A stretch of DNA of 64,000 nucleotides from Mycobacterium sp. M26 (GTDB lineage Bacteria > Actinomycetota > Actinomycetes > Mycobacteriales > Mycobacteriaceae): the NCBI RefSeq assembly GCF_001494595.1, contig NZ_LN929908.1:922529-986528 (forward strand). Reading direction: 5' to 3'. The notes beneath the pieces were generated by a model. It was not told the origin of the DNA, ran no database searches, and saw only the letters and a program-made list of their open reading frames with translations. The position numbers were made by a program, and so were the translations under genes. Of this stretch, positions 43,483-52,870 are shown one piece after another (position 1 is the stretch's first letter; each line of letters starts with the position of its first letter).

Positions 43483-44751
43483 ATGACGCTCAACGACAAG
43501 CGCCGTCGTGCCCATGAGAAGCTCGCCGCCCTGCCCGGGGTACGTCCGGTGCGCCGCCCGATGACCCCCGGTAGCGCCGACGAGTTCGACCTCTACTACG
43601 TCCGCTGCGGCCGCAAGACCAAGCACCCGGTCGTCATCATCCCTGGTGGGCCGGGGGTTGCCTCGATCGCGCTGTACCGCGGGCTGCGCAGGCGGGCGGC
43701 CGCCGAGGGCCTCGACGTGATCATGATCGAGCACCGCGGGGTCGGCATGTCCCGGCACGACGACCACGGTGCCGACCTGCCGCCCGAGGCGCTCACCGTC
43801 GCCCAGGTGGTCGACGACGTCGCCGCCGTGCTCGACGACGCGCAGGTCGACAGCGCCACCATCTACGGGACGTCGTACGGCACCTACATCGCCGCCGGGG
43901 TTGGGGTGCGCCACCCGAATCGGGTGCACGCGATGGTCCTGGACTCGCCGTTGCTGACCGCCGACGACATCGAGGTGGTCCGCACCGCCCTGCGCGACGT
44001 GCTCTGGCACGGGGAGGACCCGGAGACCGCGGACCTGGCCGACAAGGTCCGCCGGCTGTTCGACGACGGGGTGATGACCCCGGCCGCCGCCCAGCTGGCC
44101 GCGGCGGTGTACGGCTTCGGCGGGGTGCCGCTACTGGATCGCCAGCTCGACCTTCTGCTGCAGGGCCGGCATCTGCTGTGGACCGGCATGGGCATGGTGG
44201 CCGACCTGATGGTGGGGCGAAAAGCGCCATACCGCAACGAAACCGACCTGGTGGGCCGGATCGCCTACCGTGAGCTCAACTATGCGGGCACCCCCGACGG
44301 GCTGCCGCTGGACCCGGCGGTGGCGATGCGCGATTTTGCCCCCGGCGACACCCGGTTCGAGGCCGAACCCTTCGACCTGGTGGCCGAGATGCCGAAGTTC
44401 AGCTGGCCCACTGTCGTCATCTCCGGCGGCCGGGACCTGACCACCCCGCCGGAGGTCGCCGACCGGGTGGCCGAGTTGATCCCCGGTTCGGTGCTGGTCC
44501 GGCTGGACACCACCGGGCACAGCGTGCTCGACAGCAGGGAGCGGGCCGCGCTGCGGATCGCCTCGGCGGTGGCAGCCGGGCGCGCGGCCAGCCTGCCCGC
44601 CCAGGCCTCGGCGCTGGACGCCATGCCGGCCCCGCCTGCCCTGCGGCTGATGGTGTCGGCCATCGGCACGGCCGCTCGGGTCGAGGCGGCGCTACCCGAG
44701 GTGGTGCCGAAGCTGGTGGGCCGGGTGCAGCGCCGGCCGGCTACTTCGTGA
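43483..44751 (+). CDS. alpha/beta hydrolase, proline iminopeptidase-like
   Basis: 422 residues from the ATG at 43483. Oxyanion motif IPGGPGVASIA near residue 49; EHRGVGMS near 83 as in proline iminopeptidases (DQRGxGxS); nucleophile elbow YGTSYGTYIAAG with Ser near 127; Asp in ISGGRDLTTPPEV near 312; His in DTTGHSVLD near 345. The triad is complete. It would be a peptidase or esterase releasing small products in the cytosol, with no signal peptide. It diverges from the DszC-like gene and its end overlaps the end of oppA by 11 bp. Confidence 0.85.
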   Translation: MTLNDKRRRAHEKLAALPGVRPVRRPMTPGSADEFDLYYVRCGRKTKHPVVIIPGGPGVASIALYRGLRRRAAAEGLDVIMIEHRGVGMSRHDDHGADLPPEALTVAQVVDDVAAVLDDAQVDSATIYGTSYGTYIAAGVGVRHPNRVHAMVLDSPLLTADDIEVVRTALRDVLWHGEDPETADLADKVRRLFDDGVMTPAAAQLAAAVYGFGGVPLLDRQLDLLLQGRHLLWTGMGMVADLMVGRKAPYRNETDLVGRIAYRELNYAGTPDGLPLDPAVAMRDFAPGDTRFEAEPFDLVAEMPKFSWPTVVISGGRDLTTPPEVADRVAELIPGSVLVRLDTTGHSVLDSRERAALRIASAVAAGRAASLPAQASALDAMPAPPALRLMVSAIGTAARVEAALPEVVPKLVGRVQRRPATS

Positions 44752-46456
44752 AGCCGATCGCGCTGTAGTTCAGGTCGCCCAAGCCGGCGGGCCCGAAGTT
44801 GGCCAGATTGCTGCGGACCGCGACATTGCCGGGCGATTGGAACAGCGGCAGGCTGAACACCTCGCCCCAGATCAGCTTGTCCACCTCGTTGGCCAGTGTG
44901 CGGGCCTTCTCCGGATCCAGTTCGTCGAGCACCTCTTCCACCTTGGCGTCGATCTCCGGGCTGCTGATCTTGCCGAAGTTGCTCTCGGCGCCGGTGGTGT
45001 AGATCTGGTTGAGGCAGCACAGCGCGAATGCGTCTGCCACCCAGGAGAACTGGGTGATGTCGAAGTCGCCGACGTTGACGTAGTTGGTGAAGAAGCCGTT
45101 TCCGGGTTTGGCGTCGATCTCGAGCTTGACCCCGATCTGGGCCAGGCTGTTCTGCGCCACCAGCGCCACCTGGCGCGTGGTCTGCGCGTCGTAGAGGACG
45201 TCGCGGATCACCAGTTGCTTACCGTCCTTCTCCCGGAACTGGCCGTTGAGCTTCCAGCCCAGCGCGTCCAGTTCGGCCTTGGCCTTCTCCGGGTCGTAGG
45301 CCACCACAGCGCTGTTGTCCTGGTAGCCCTTCTGGCCTGCGACGAAGATGTGGTTGTTCAGCGGTACCGGCTTGTCCACCAGGCCGCGCTGGGTGACGTC
45401 GACGATGGCTTGGCGGTCGATGCCCTTGGCGACGGCCAGTCGCAGCGCCTTGTCCGAGAGGATCGAGCCGGGTGCGCCGTTGAAGGTGAAGTGATACCAG
45501 CTCAGGCCCGGGGTGCGCCGGATCGAGATTCCTGCGGTGCGCCGCGCGATGGTCAACTCGTCGAGCGAGGACAGCCCGGTGGCGTCGATGGTGTTGTTCT
45601 GCAGTGCCGGAATGCGCGCGGCGTCGTCGAGCACCAGGTAGGTGATCGAGTCCAGCAGCGGCGGCGTGCCCCACCACTTGGGGTTGCGGGTCAACACGAT
45701 TCGCTGTGCGGTGCGGTCGATCGTGGAGATCAGGAACGGGCCCGCCGACGGGCCGGGGTTGGTGAGCTGACCTTTGTTGAACACCTCGGGGTTGGCGGTC
45801 ATCGACTTCGGCAGCAGCATCGTGTTGCCGGCAAACATGCCGCGCCACTCAGCGTAGGGCTTGGCGAAGGTGACGACGGCCTGCCGGTCGTCGACGCCGC
45901 GGGTGACCGAGCCGACCCGGTCGCTGCCGTTCGGTGCGGCGATCGCGAAGGCCTTGTCCTTGCCGCTGGTGGCATTGATCTGCGAGGCGATGTCCTCCCA
46001 GGTGATCGGTGTGCCGTCGGACCAGGTGGCTTTCGGGTTGATCGTGTAGGTCACCACCTGCGGGCTGGTCGACGTCAGCTCGACGTTGGTGAAGTAGTCG
46101 TTGTTCACCTTCATCGACCCGTCGGCGGCGATGATGAACGCGCGCGGCATGGTGGGCTTGAGCATCGCGCCGGTGTCGGCCTCGTTGCCGTCGATGTTGA
46201 GGGTGTTGAAGTTCGCCGGGAACGACGACAGCGCCAGGCGAAGGTTGCCACCGTTACGCAGCGTGGACGGGTCCTGCGGGTTGATATCGCTGGTGGTGCC
46301 CACCTCGGCATTGCCGCCCGCCGAGGGCACCTCCTGCTTGCCCGAGGAACAGCCGGATAGAACCACCACGACCGCGGTTCCGGCCGCGAGCAGACGCATA
46401 ATCGCGTTGCGAGGGCCTGATGAGTGCGATTTTGCGTCTGCTCGCCAGAAAGTCAC
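44741..46456 (-). CDS. oppA: peptide ABC transporter substrate-binding lipoprotein OppA (Rv1280c-like)
   Basis: 571 residues from a GTG at 46456; TAGCAT seven bases upstream may be the -10 of an own leaderless message. An ATG at 46399 is an alternative start. The lipobox VLSGC gives the lipid-anchored Cys at residue 36. The rest is a type II binding protein: TTSDINPQDPSTLRNGGNLRLALSSFP, PQVVTYTINPKATWSDGTPITWEDI (near 150) and LTRNPKWWGTPPLLDSITYLV (near 265) match the SBP_bac_5 family and Rv1280c closely. It captures oligopeptides, reported to include glutathione in M. tuberculosis. Last gene of oppBCDA. Confidence 0.93.
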   Translation of the reverse strand: MTFWRADAKSHSSGPRNAIMRLLAAGTAVVVVLSGCSSGKQEVPSAGGNAEVGTTSDINPQDPSTLRNGGNLRLALSSFPANFNTLNIDGNEADTGAMLKPTMPRAFIIAADGSMKVNNDYFTNVELTSTSPQVVTYTINPKATWSDGTPITWEDIASQINATSGKDKAFAIAAPNGSDRVGSVTRGVDDRQAVVTFAKPYAEWRGMFAGNTMLLPKSMTANPEVFNKGQLTNPGPSAGPFLISTIDRTAQRIVLTRNPKWWGTPPLLDSITYLVLDDAARIPALQNNTIDATGLSSLDELTIARRTAGISIRRTPGLSWYHFTFNGAPGSILSDKALRLAVAKGIDRQAIVDVTQRGLVDKPVPLNNHIFVAGQKGYQDNSAVVAYDPEKAKAELDALGWKLNGQFREKDGKQLVIRDVLYDAQTTRQVALVAQNSLAQIGVKLEIDAKPGNGFFTNYVNVGDFDITQFSWVADAFALCCLNQIYTTGAESNFGKISSPEIDAKVEEVLDELDPEKARTLANEVDKLIWGEVFSLPLFQSPGNVAVRSNLANFGPAGLGDLNYSAIGFTK

Positions 46457-46466
46457 GGAAACGATG

Positions 46467-48308
46467 CTAGCGGCGGGTCGGATCTGGTTGCGGAATAGCG
46501 GCCAGCAACTTTCTGGTGTATTCGTGCTGCGGGTTGCCGAAGATGTCGTCGGCGTCGCCGTACTCGACGATCGCGCCGCGGTACATCACCGCTACCCGGT
46601 GCGCCAGCACCTTGACCACCGACAGGTCGTGCGACACGAATAGATACGACAGGTCGAACTGGCGCTGCAGATCCAGCAGCAGGTTGATGATGCCGGCCTG
46701 GATCGACACGTCGAGCGCTGACACCGGTTCGTCGAGGGCCAATATCTTCGGCTGCAGCGCCAAGGCTCGTGCGATCCCGATCCGCTGCTTCTGGCCGCCG
46801 GAGAATTCGCCCGGATAGCGGCTGGCGTCGCTGCGGCCCAGTCCGACGATCTCCAGCAGTTCGGCCACCCGGTCGTCGATCCGGGTCTTGTCGAAACCGT
46901 TGGCCTGCAAGGGTTCTGCCAGTAGGTCGAAGACCGGCAGCCGCGGGTCCAGGGAGGCAACTGGATCCTGGAACACCACCTGCAGATCGCGGCGCAACTC
47001 ACGGCGGCGGGCCGCACTCAACTCGGCGACGTTCTCACCGAGCACCGTGATGGTCCCGGCCTGCGGTGCGCGCAGTTCCAGAATCTCGTGCAGCGTGGTT
47101 GATTTCCCCGATCCGGACTCGCCGACGATGCCCACGGTGCGGCCGCGCTGCAGGTCGAAACTGATCCCGTCGACTGCCCGGACCTCACCGATCGTGCGGC
47201 GGAACACCACACCCTTGGTCAGCCGGTAGGTCTTGGACAGGTCCCGCACGCTGACCACGACCTCCGGGTCGGCGTCGTCGTCGGCGACCACCGGCTGGGT
47301 GGACACCGCGTAGATGTCGGCGGCGTTGCGGCCTGCGACGAGTTCGGTGCGGATACATGCCGCGCTGTGTCCCTCGCCGACCGACTCCAGGGCCGGTTCG
47401 GCGGTGCGGCAGTCGTCAACGGCGAGCGGGCAACGCGGGGCGAACGGGCAGCCCGGCGGTAGGTTCACCAGTGACGGAGGGGCGCCGGGGATCGGCACCA
47501 GGCGCGAGCCCTGCGGGGAGTTCAGCCGCGGCACCGAACCCAAAAGGCCTGCGGTATAGGGCATTCGGCGGTCCCGATAGAGCACGTCGACGTCGGCCAC
47601 CTCGACGGCCCGCCCGGCGTACATCACCAGGGCGCGGTCGGCGAACTCGGCCACCACACCCAGGTCGTGGGTGATGATCAGCACCCCGGCGCCGGTCACG
47701 TCACGAGCGGTCTTGAGCACCTCGAGAATCTGGGCCTGCACGGTGACGTCCAGTGCGGTGGTGGGCTCGTCGCAGATCAGCAGATCCGGGTCGTTGGCGA
47801 TCGCGATCGCGATGACGACGCGCTGGCGTTCGCCGCCGGACAGCTCGTGCGGGAAGGCCCGGGCGCGGCGGTCGGGCTGGGCGATGCCCACCAGCTCCAG
47901 CAGTTCCACCGCGCGGGCGCGGGCCGCCTGCTTGGACACGTCGTCGTGGTGCACCCGGATCGCCTCGGCGATCTGGTCGCCGACGGTGTAGACAGGGGTC
48001 AGGGCCGACATCGGGTCCTGGAAGACGGTGCCGATCCGCTTACCGCGGATCTGCGACATCTCCGCGTCAGACAGTCCGAGCAGTTCCCGGCCGCCCAGGC
48101 GTACCGACCCCGTCACCTCCGCGTACTCGGGCAGCAGCCCGATGACGGCCATCGCGGCCGCGGACTTGCCCGACCCGGATTCGCCGACCATCGCCACCAC
48201 CTCGCGGGGCGCCACCTGGTAGCTCAGGCCGCGGACGGCCCGCAGATCGTCGGCGTCGGTGGGGAAGCCCACGGTCAGGCCGCGGACCTCCAGCAGGGGC
48301 TCGGTCAT
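46467..48308 (-). CDS. oppD: peptide ABC transporter ATPase, OppD/OppF fusion (Rv1281c-like)
   Basis: 613 residues; Rv1281c has 612. Two ATPase domains in one chain. The first has Walker [10 protein letters not shown] near 40, signature LSGGERQ near 155 and Walker [13 protein letters not shown]; the second has GESGSGKST near 400, FSGGQKQ near 510 and [12 protein letters not shown]. After the first domain, the Cys-rich [15 protein letters not shown] segment (about 284-298) is the typical OppD tail and may hold an iron-sulfur cluster. It powers peptide uptake. The start overlaps the oppC stop by 4 bp and oppA follows after 10 bp. Confidence 0.95.
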   Translation of the reverse strand: MTEPLLEVRGLTVGFPTDADDLRAVRGLSYQVAPREVVAMVGESGSGKSAAAMAVIGLLPEYAEVTGSVRLGGRELLGLSDAEMSQIRGKRIGTVFQDPMSALTPVYTVGDQIAEAIRVHHDDVSKQAARARAVELLELVGIAQPDRRARAFPHELSGGERQRVVIAIAIANDPDLLICDEPTTALDVTVQAQILEVLKTARDVTGAGVLIITHDLGVVAEFADRALVMYAGRAVEVADVDVLYRDRRMPYTAGLLGSVPRLNSPQGSRLVPIPGAPPSLVNLPPGCPFAPRCPLAVDDCRTAEPALESVGEGHSAACIRTELVAGRNAADIYAVSTQPVVADDDADPEVVVSVRDLSKTYRLTKGVVFRRTIGEVRAVDGISFDLQRGRTVGIVGESGSGKSTTLHEILELRAPQAGTITVLGENVAELSAARRRELRRDLQVVFQDPVASLDPRLPVFDLLAEPLQANGFDKTRIDDRVAELLEIVGLGRSDASRYPGEFSGGQKQRIGIARALALQPKILALDEPVSALDVSIQAGIINLLLDLQRQFDLSYLFVSHDLSVVKVLAHRVAVMYRGAIVEYGDADDIFGNPQHEYTRKLLAAIPQPDPTRR

Positions 48309-49222
48309 GAGCGCTTCTTCTTCCGGCGCCGCAGGTTCGCACTGCCCGGGTCCAGGGCGTCGCGCAGTCCGTCACCGGTGAGGTTGGCGCACACCAGGAT
48401 CAGCACCAGCACCCCGGCCGGGAACAGGAACACCCATGGGAACGTCGTCGCCGATTTGGTGCCGTCGGCGATCAGCGTGCCCAGCGACACGTCCGGCGGC
48501 TGGACACCGAATCCCAGGAAACTCAAACCGGTTTCGGCCAGGATCGCCACGCCGACGTTGAGCGCGGTGTCGATGATCAGGATCGAGGCCACGTTGGGCA
48601 CGATATGTCGGGTGATGATCCGCCAGCTCGGCACACCCATATACCGTGCCGCCTGGACGAATTCGCGCTCCCGCAGGCTCATCGTCAAACCGCGCACCAT
48701 CCGCGAGCTGACCATCCAGCTGAAGCCGGCCAGCAGCACGATCAGCAGCGCGATATTGGCGGAGTTCTTGGTGCGCGGGGTGATGATCGCGATCAGGATG
48801 AAGCTGGGCACCACCAGCAACAGGTCGACGAACCACATCAGCGCCCGGTCGCGCCAGCCGCCGAAGTACCCGGCGATCGAGCCGACCGTGGCGGCGATGG
48901 CCGTGGAGATCACCGCCACGCACAGGCCGATCAGCATCGACTTCTGCATCCCGCGCAGGATCTGGGCCAGCAGGTCCTGGCCCAGGGCGTTGGTGCCGAA
49001 CCAATGCTCCGGGCTGGGTGGGGACTGCAGGTTGTAGAAGTCCAGATCGGTGTAGGACCACGGCAGCAGCGGCGGCAGGGCGTAGCAGCCGATGAAGAGC
49101 AGCACCAGCACCACCAGCGAGCCCATCGCCAGCCGGTTGCGGGCGAACCGGCGCAGCACCAGGGTGCGCCGCGAGGCGAACTCCTCGGGTTTGACCCCCG
49201 AGCGGGCCGAGGTGTCGGTCAT
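48305..49222 (-). CDS. oppC: peptide ABC transporter permease OppC (Rv1282c-like)
   Basis: 305 residues, six predicted membrane helices, with an N-terminal cytosolic stretch containing the OppC_N segment [48 protein letters not shown] near residue 85 is the OppC hallmark, and the EAA loop [22 protein letters not shown] is near residue 190. It forms the membrane channel with OppB. Both ends overlap the neighbouring genes by 4 bp, so the whole operon is tightly coupled. Confidence 0.94.
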   Translation of the reverse strand: MTDTSARSGVKPEEFASRRTLVLRRFARNRLAMGSLVVLVLLFIGCYALPPLLPWSYTDLDFYNLQSPPSPEHWFGTNALGQDLLAQILRGMQKSMLIGLCVAVISTAIAATVGSIAGYFGGWRDRALMWFVDLLLVVPSFILIAIITPRTKNSANIALLIVLLAGFSWMVSSRMVRGLTMSLREREFVQAARYMGVPSWRIITRHIVPNVASILIIDTALNVGVAILAETGLSFLGFGVQPPDVSLGTLIADGTKSATTFPWVFLFPAGVLVLILVCANLTGDGLRDALDPGSANLRRRKKKRS

Positions 49223-50196
49223 GTCACCCGCACCCGCGGGTCCAGGATCGCGTAGATCACGTCAGAGAGCAGACCGGCCAGCAGCACCACCGCACCGGAG
49301 AACAGGGTGATGGCCGCGACGATGTTGGTGTCCTGGGTGGCGATGCCCTGTACCACCCATTCGCCCATGCCGTGCCAGCCGAAGATCTTCTCGACGAACA
49401 CTGCGCCGGTCACCAGACCGGCGACGCCGTAGGCGAACAGGGTGGCCATCGGGATCAGCGCGGTGCGCAGGCCGTGCTTGAACAACGCCTGGCGGCGGGT
49501 CAGGCCCTTGGCCCGGGCGGTGCGGATGAAGTCCTGGCCCAGCACATCGAGCATCGCATTGCGTTGGTAGCGGCTGTATCCCGCGATCGCCGCCAGCGCC
49601 AGCGTGGTAGTCGGCAGGATCAAATGCTGCAGCCGGTCGACGAACTGATTGAGCGGGCCACCGATGGCGTCCGGTGAGGTCTCCCCGGTGTACTCGAAAA
49701 GGCGAACGCCGAGAACGGTGTTCACGTTGAGCGCGGCCAGGATCAACAGGTTCGCGATCACGAACGTCGGAGTACTGATCACCAGTAGCGACAGGAAGGT
49801 GATGACGCGGTCGGATAATCGGTACTGCCGGATCGCGCCCCACGCCCCGACCACCACGCCGATCACGGTGCCCAGCACCGAGCCGATCACCAGCAGCCGC
49901 AGGCTCACCCCGATCCGCCGCCACAACTCGTCGGCGACGGGCTGGCCGTTGACGGTGGTGCCGAAGTCACCGCGCACCGCGCCGGCCACCCAGTGCCCGT
50001 AGCGCAGCGGGATCGGCTTGTCGAGGTCCAGCTCGGCGGCCTTGGCGTCGATGACGGCCTGCGGCGGGCGCGGATTGCGCTGTAGCAGGCTGTTGAGCGG
50101 GGCGAACGTCAGCGAGGTCAGGCTGAACGTCAGGAACGACGCCAGCGCCAGCAGAACCAGGTAGTTCAGCAGACGGCGCGCCAGAAATCGCGTCAT
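49219..50196 (-). CDS. oppB: peptide ABC transporter permease OppB (Rv1283c-like)
   Basis: 325 residues from the ATG at 50196, the same length as Rv1283c; the frame continues upstream without similarity. Six membrane helices: MTRFLARRLLNYLVLLALASFLTFSL is the first. GDFGTTVNGQPVADELWRRIGVSLRLLV near residue 80 and the EAA loop RTARAKGLTRRQALFKHGLRTALIP near residue 225 are typical for OppB. It is the first gene of the oppBCDA operon. No clear promoter was found in the 112 bp before it. Confidence 0.94.
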   Translation of the reverse strand: MTRFLARRLLNYLVLLALASFLTFSLTSLTFAPLNSLLQRNPRPPQAVIDAKAAELDLDKPIPLRYGHWVAGAVRGDFGTTVNGQPVADELWRRIGVSLRLLVIGSVLGTVIGVVVGAWGAIRQYRLSDRVITFLSLLVISTPTFVIANLLILAALNVNTVLGVRLFEYTGETSPDAIGGPLNQFVDRLQHLILPTTTLALAAIAGYSRYQRNAMLDVLGQDFIRTARAKGLTRRQALFKHGLRTALIPMATLFAYGVAGLVTGAVFVEKIFGWHGMGEWVVQGIATQDTNIVAAITLFSGAVVLLAGLLSDVIYAILDPRVRVT

Positions 50197-50308
50197 GCGC
50201 GCCTGCCTGGCACTTGGTGCATGGAGCACAGGGTAGGAGATGGCGGCGGCGAACGACGGCAGGAGGGCGGTGGGTTTATCGCGTCGGCGCTCGGGTAGGC
50301 CCCGGGGC

Positions 50309-50653
50309 GTGAAGCACATCACCCATCGACTGCTCGGGGTTCTGCTGGCTGCATTGGCTCTGGGGCCGCTGGCGGCCTGCGCCGACAACGGTCAGACCGG
50401 CACCGACACGACAACCAGCCCCAGCCCCACCACCACGCACACCTCGCCGCCCGGGGCGTTGACTACCGGGCCGGCGACCTCGGAGAGTCCAGAGCCCAGC
50501 AGCACCTTCACCAGCGACCCCAGCATCACACCGCGCTCGGCTTCCCCAAGTTCGCGTCCGCCGACGGGGGCACCGTCGGGGCAGCAGCAAGTCCCCACCG
50601 GCGACGTCGACCCGCCGGGCGGACCGCCCGGGCTGCCCGGCGGTGACAACTGA
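50309..50653 (+). CDS. small Thr/Ser/Pro-rich lipoprotein
   Basis: 114 residues from the GTG at 50309; the frame is open for 23 codons further upstream, without a signal-peptide-like start. VKHITHRLLGVLLAALALGPLAAC is a lipoprotein signal peptide with lipobox LAAC. The mature chain is low-complexity: Thr/Ser/Pro (TTTSPSPTTTHTSPPG), then Gly/Pro (GGPPGLPGGDN). Such chains are probably disordered and often glycosylated in mycobacteria. No enzyme motif. It diverges from oppB and is followed after 52 bp by another small secreted protein. Confidence 0.6.
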   Translation: MKHITHRLLGVLLAALALGPLAACADNGQTGTDTTTSPSPTTTHTSPPGALTTGPATSESPEPSSTFTSDPSITPRSASPSSRPPTGAPSGQQQVPTGDVDPPGGPPGLPGGDN

Positions 50654-50705
50654 GGGTACGGATAGCGCAGGTTTGCGGTCACCGGCTCGCGGTTAACCGA
50701 CCAGT

Positions 50706-50975
50706 ATGAAACCGAAGAAGCCCACACCGCATTCGCGGGTCAAGGCCTTGTCGGCGGTCATCGGGGGTAGTGCCATCGTCGCCATGGGGGCATTGACCAC
50801 CGCAGTCGCCGACGAGCCTGGCGGCACCATCGTGTCGGACCCCGGGACGTTCACCTCACCGGTCACCTCGGAGATGACGACGGGGGAGACCACGTCGTCG
50901 GCGACCGATGAGCCGACGAGAGCTCCGGAGGTGGCGACGCCACCGGTGACCGCGACGACACCCGAAGCGCCGTAA
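50706..50975 (+). CDS. small secreted Thr-rich protein
   Basis: 89 residues. A Sec-type signal peptide is evident: basic MKPKKPTPHSRVK, hydrophobic ALSAVIGGSAIVAMGALTTAV, likely cleavage after AVA-DE. The remaining 54 residues are acidic and Thr/Ser/Pro-rich (TSPVTSEMTTGETTSSATDEPT), probably disordered. No Cys and no known domain. It resembles small exported proteins common in environmental mycobacteria, but I do not recognise a family. It converges on the monooxygenase beta-subunit gene with a 4-bp gap. Confidence 0.6.
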   Translation: MKPKKPTPHSRVKALSAVIGGSAIVAMGALTTAVADEPGGTIVSDPGTFTSPVTSEMTTGETTSSATDEPTRAPEVATPPVTATTPEAP

Positions 50976-50979
50976 CGCC

Positions 50980-51987
50980 TCAGCTGCTCCACGATTCGGT
51001 GAACGCCGCCACCGACGTCGCCACGCGGCTGCGCACGGTGTCGAGGTCCAGCGGTGTCGGCGCGTCGGCGAACGTCACGGCAAGGCCGTCGACCGCACGG
51101 TCGGCCAGCGGCCGCCAGGCGTTCGCCCAGCCCTCGATCACCGCGCGGTTGTCCGGGTTCTGCGCGATCGCGTAGCGGGCCAGTGCCGCACTCCAGGCCT
51201 GGCTGCGGGTGGTGTCCACCCGCGACTCCTGCAGCAGGGCCGCGGTCAGGCCGTCGCCGTTGGTGCTGGCGAGGTCGACGAACGCCTCCTTGAACAGGGC
51301 ATCCAGGGTTGGCTTGACCACCAGGTTCAGCGCGGTGAACGCCTCACCCCAGTCGTAGGCCAGCAGCAGCCGCTCGAGCGCCTCGCGGGCGGGCTGCCAG
51401 GCGTCGTCGAGTTCCCAGATGCGGCGGGTGGCCTCGGTGTTGGCCAGCTGGGTGCCGTGGGTCAGCGACAGCGACTTGGCGCGGTAGGCGATCCACTGCA
51501 GAGCCCGCAACTCGTCGGCGGCGCCGAAGAAGGCCGCGTTGGTGATGTAGGCGCTCGGCCCGAGCTGGCCGAGGTAGAGCGAGGTGATCTGGAGGACGTG
51601 GAAGGCGAATCTGGCTGGGAGATAGACCCGTTCGAGTACGGCCACCCACGCCGGATCCAGATTCTCGTCGTGGTTCAGCGCCTCGTAGTGGTCGACGACC
51701 CCTTCGGCGTAGACCTCGCGGTCATGCTGCAGCGCGATGTAGCGGCGGTAGTTCAGCGCGGCCGGGTCGCGGAAGCCTTCCCAGTCCGGTGCCTGCAGCG
51801 GGGATCCCTCGCGATGCTTGATATACCACTGGTTGATGTCGCTGTTCGGGTCCAGGTCGAACGGCGCCGGGGTGCGGTTGAAGTGGTAGTGGAACTTGCC
51901 GGTGACGGCCTCATACTCGGTGGGCTTGCGGCGGGTGTCGCCGATGACGCTCCAGGTCTTGAGCCGGCGGGGTGCGGCTGCGGTCAT
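50980..51987 (-). CDS. multicomponent monooxygenase hydroxylase beta subunit (TmoE-like)
   Basis: 335 residues. RRKPTEYEAVTGKFHYHFNR near residue 19 and IKHREGSPLQAPDWEGFRDPAALNYRRYIALQHDREVYAEGVVDHYE (about 55-102) match beta subunits of toluene/alkene monooxygenases; the middle is a ferritin-like helical bundle without iron ligands, as expected. It pairs with the alpha subunit in an (alpha beta gamma)2 hydroxylase. It is the last gene of the five-gene run; the reductase gene (TmoF), which normally follows, is not here. One base separates it from the effector gene. Confidence 0.9.
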   Translation of the reverse strand: MTAAAPRRLKTWSVIGDTRRKPTEYEAVTGKFHYHFNRTPAPFDLDPNSDINQWYIKHREGSPLQAPDWEGFRDPAALNYRRYIALQHDREVYAEGVVDHYEALNHDENLDPAWVAVLERVYLPARFAFHVLQITSLYLGQLGPSAYITNAAFFGAADELRALQWIAYRAKSLSLTHGTQLANTEATRRIWELDDAWQPAREALERLLLAYDWGEAFTALNLVVKPTLDALFKEAFVDLASTNGDGLTAALLQESRVDTTRSQAWSAALARYAIAQNPDNRAVIEGWANAWRPLADRAVDGLAVTFADAPTPLDLDTVRSRVATSVAAFTESWSS

Positions 51988-51988
51988 G

Positions 51989-52294
51989 TCAGTCCTCTCG
52001 TTCCAGGAACCAGTGCAGTTCGTCGTCGCCGACGTAACGCATCCGGCCCGCGAATCCGGCGATCGCCGGCTCTAGTGATGCCAGCGGAATAGGCTGTCCC
52101 GCTGCGTCTTCCAAGCTTGCCCGGGTGACCCGCAGGAACCACGGCGCGTGAATGCGGACGTAGCCGGCATGGTCGTCGATGGTGATCTCGGCCTCGGGGT
52201 TGTCCACCGTGATCGCTTCGGTGAGGGCGTCGACCACGTCCGGGTCGAAGCCGCGCACGATCGGCCCGACGAGTTTGGGTTCGATGCTGGTCAT
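51989..52294 (-). CDS. multicomponent monooxygenase effector protein (TmoD/MmoB-DmpM family)
   Basis: 101 residues, the usual size. KLVGPIVRGFDPDVVDALTEAI and ITIDDHAGYVRIHAPWFLRVTRASLE match the coupling-protein family that binds the hydroxylase and tunes its active site; it carries no cofactor. Its start overlaps the end of the Rieske gene by 4 bp and its stop is followed by the beta subunit. Together with the other four genes it supports a TmoABCDE-type order. Confidence 0.88.
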   Translation of the reverse strand: MTSIEPKLVGPIVRGFDPDVVDALTEAITVDNPEAEITIDDHAGYVRIHAPWFLRVTRASLEDAAGQPIPLASLEPAIAGFAGRMRYVGDDELHWFLERED

Positions 52295-52623
52295 GTGTTG
52301 TCTCCGTTCAGCAGGACCGTGATCTGGTCGCCGTCGCGGCGCACCGGGTAGCTGCGCAGCCGGCAGCCCGGTGGGTTGACCCCGTCGCCGGTGGTCAAAT
52401 CGAACTCCCAGCTGTGCGCCGAACAGGTCAGCACATCGTCGACCACCTCGCCGTCACCGAGCGGGAAACCGGCGTGCGGGCAGGTGCCCTCGTAGGCGCG
52501 GATCTCCCCGGTGCGTAAGTGCGCCAACAGGATCGGCTGATCACCCACGTAGAACTCGGCGACCTCGCCTTCCCACAGGTCGTCAACGGTGGCCACCGGG
52601 GCCCACGCCAGCGTCTCACTCAT
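52291..52623 (-). CDS. Rieske [2Fe-2S] ferredoxin of multicomponent monooxygenase (TmoC-like)
   Basis: 110 residues. Rieske cluster ligands are CPH (GTCPHAGFPLGDG) and CSAH (LTCSAHSWEFDLTTGDG), in CxH-x17-CxxH spacing. It carries electrons to the hydroxylase diiron centre. The presence of a Rieske protein and a separate effector places this system in the four-component toluene/alkene monooxygenase group and apart from the three-component phenol or methane systems. Start overlaps the gamma-subunit gene by 8 bp; stop overlaps the effector start by 4 bp. Confidence 0.92.
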   Translation of the reverse strand: MSETLAWAPVATVDDLWEGEVAEFYVGDQPILLAHLRTGEIRAYEGTCPHAGFPLGDGEVVDDVLTCSAHSWEFDLTTGDGVNPPGCRLRSYPVRRDGDQITVLLNGDNT

Positions 52624-52861
52624 AGAACGCCTCGACGTGGTCCACAGGGCCGACGCCGGCTGCGCCGATCGGCACTGCGGGATCCAGCACGGAACCGTTG
52701 TGGCGCAGCCGGATCGGGGCGTCTCTGCGGGCCACCCGTCGGCCCACCACGTGGTGGGCGATCTGCTGGCCCACCGAGTCGACGGTGTCGCCGTCGTCGA
52801 CCGGGATGAGCAATTCCAGGATGTCGCCCTCGAATAGGGCGGTCAGCGGAAGCAGTGCCAT
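52616..52861 (-). CDS. multicomponent monooxygenase hydroxylase gamma subunit (TmoB-like)
   Basis: 81 residues. The ubiquitin-like TmoB fold is suggested by MALLPLTALFEGDILELLIPVDDGDTVDSVGQQIAHHVVGRRV and the C-terminal VGPVDHVEAFYE; length and position directly after the alpha-subunit gene (9-bp gap) are as in toluene 4-monooxygenase and isoprene monooxygenase operons. It is a structural subunit of the hydroxylase with no cofactor. Confidence 0.87.
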   Translation of the reverse strand: MALLPLTALFEGDILELLIPVDDGDTVDSVGQQIAHHVVGRRVARRDAPIRLRHNGSVLDPAVPIGAAGVGPVDHVEAFYE

Positions 52862-52870
52862 GGTGCCCTC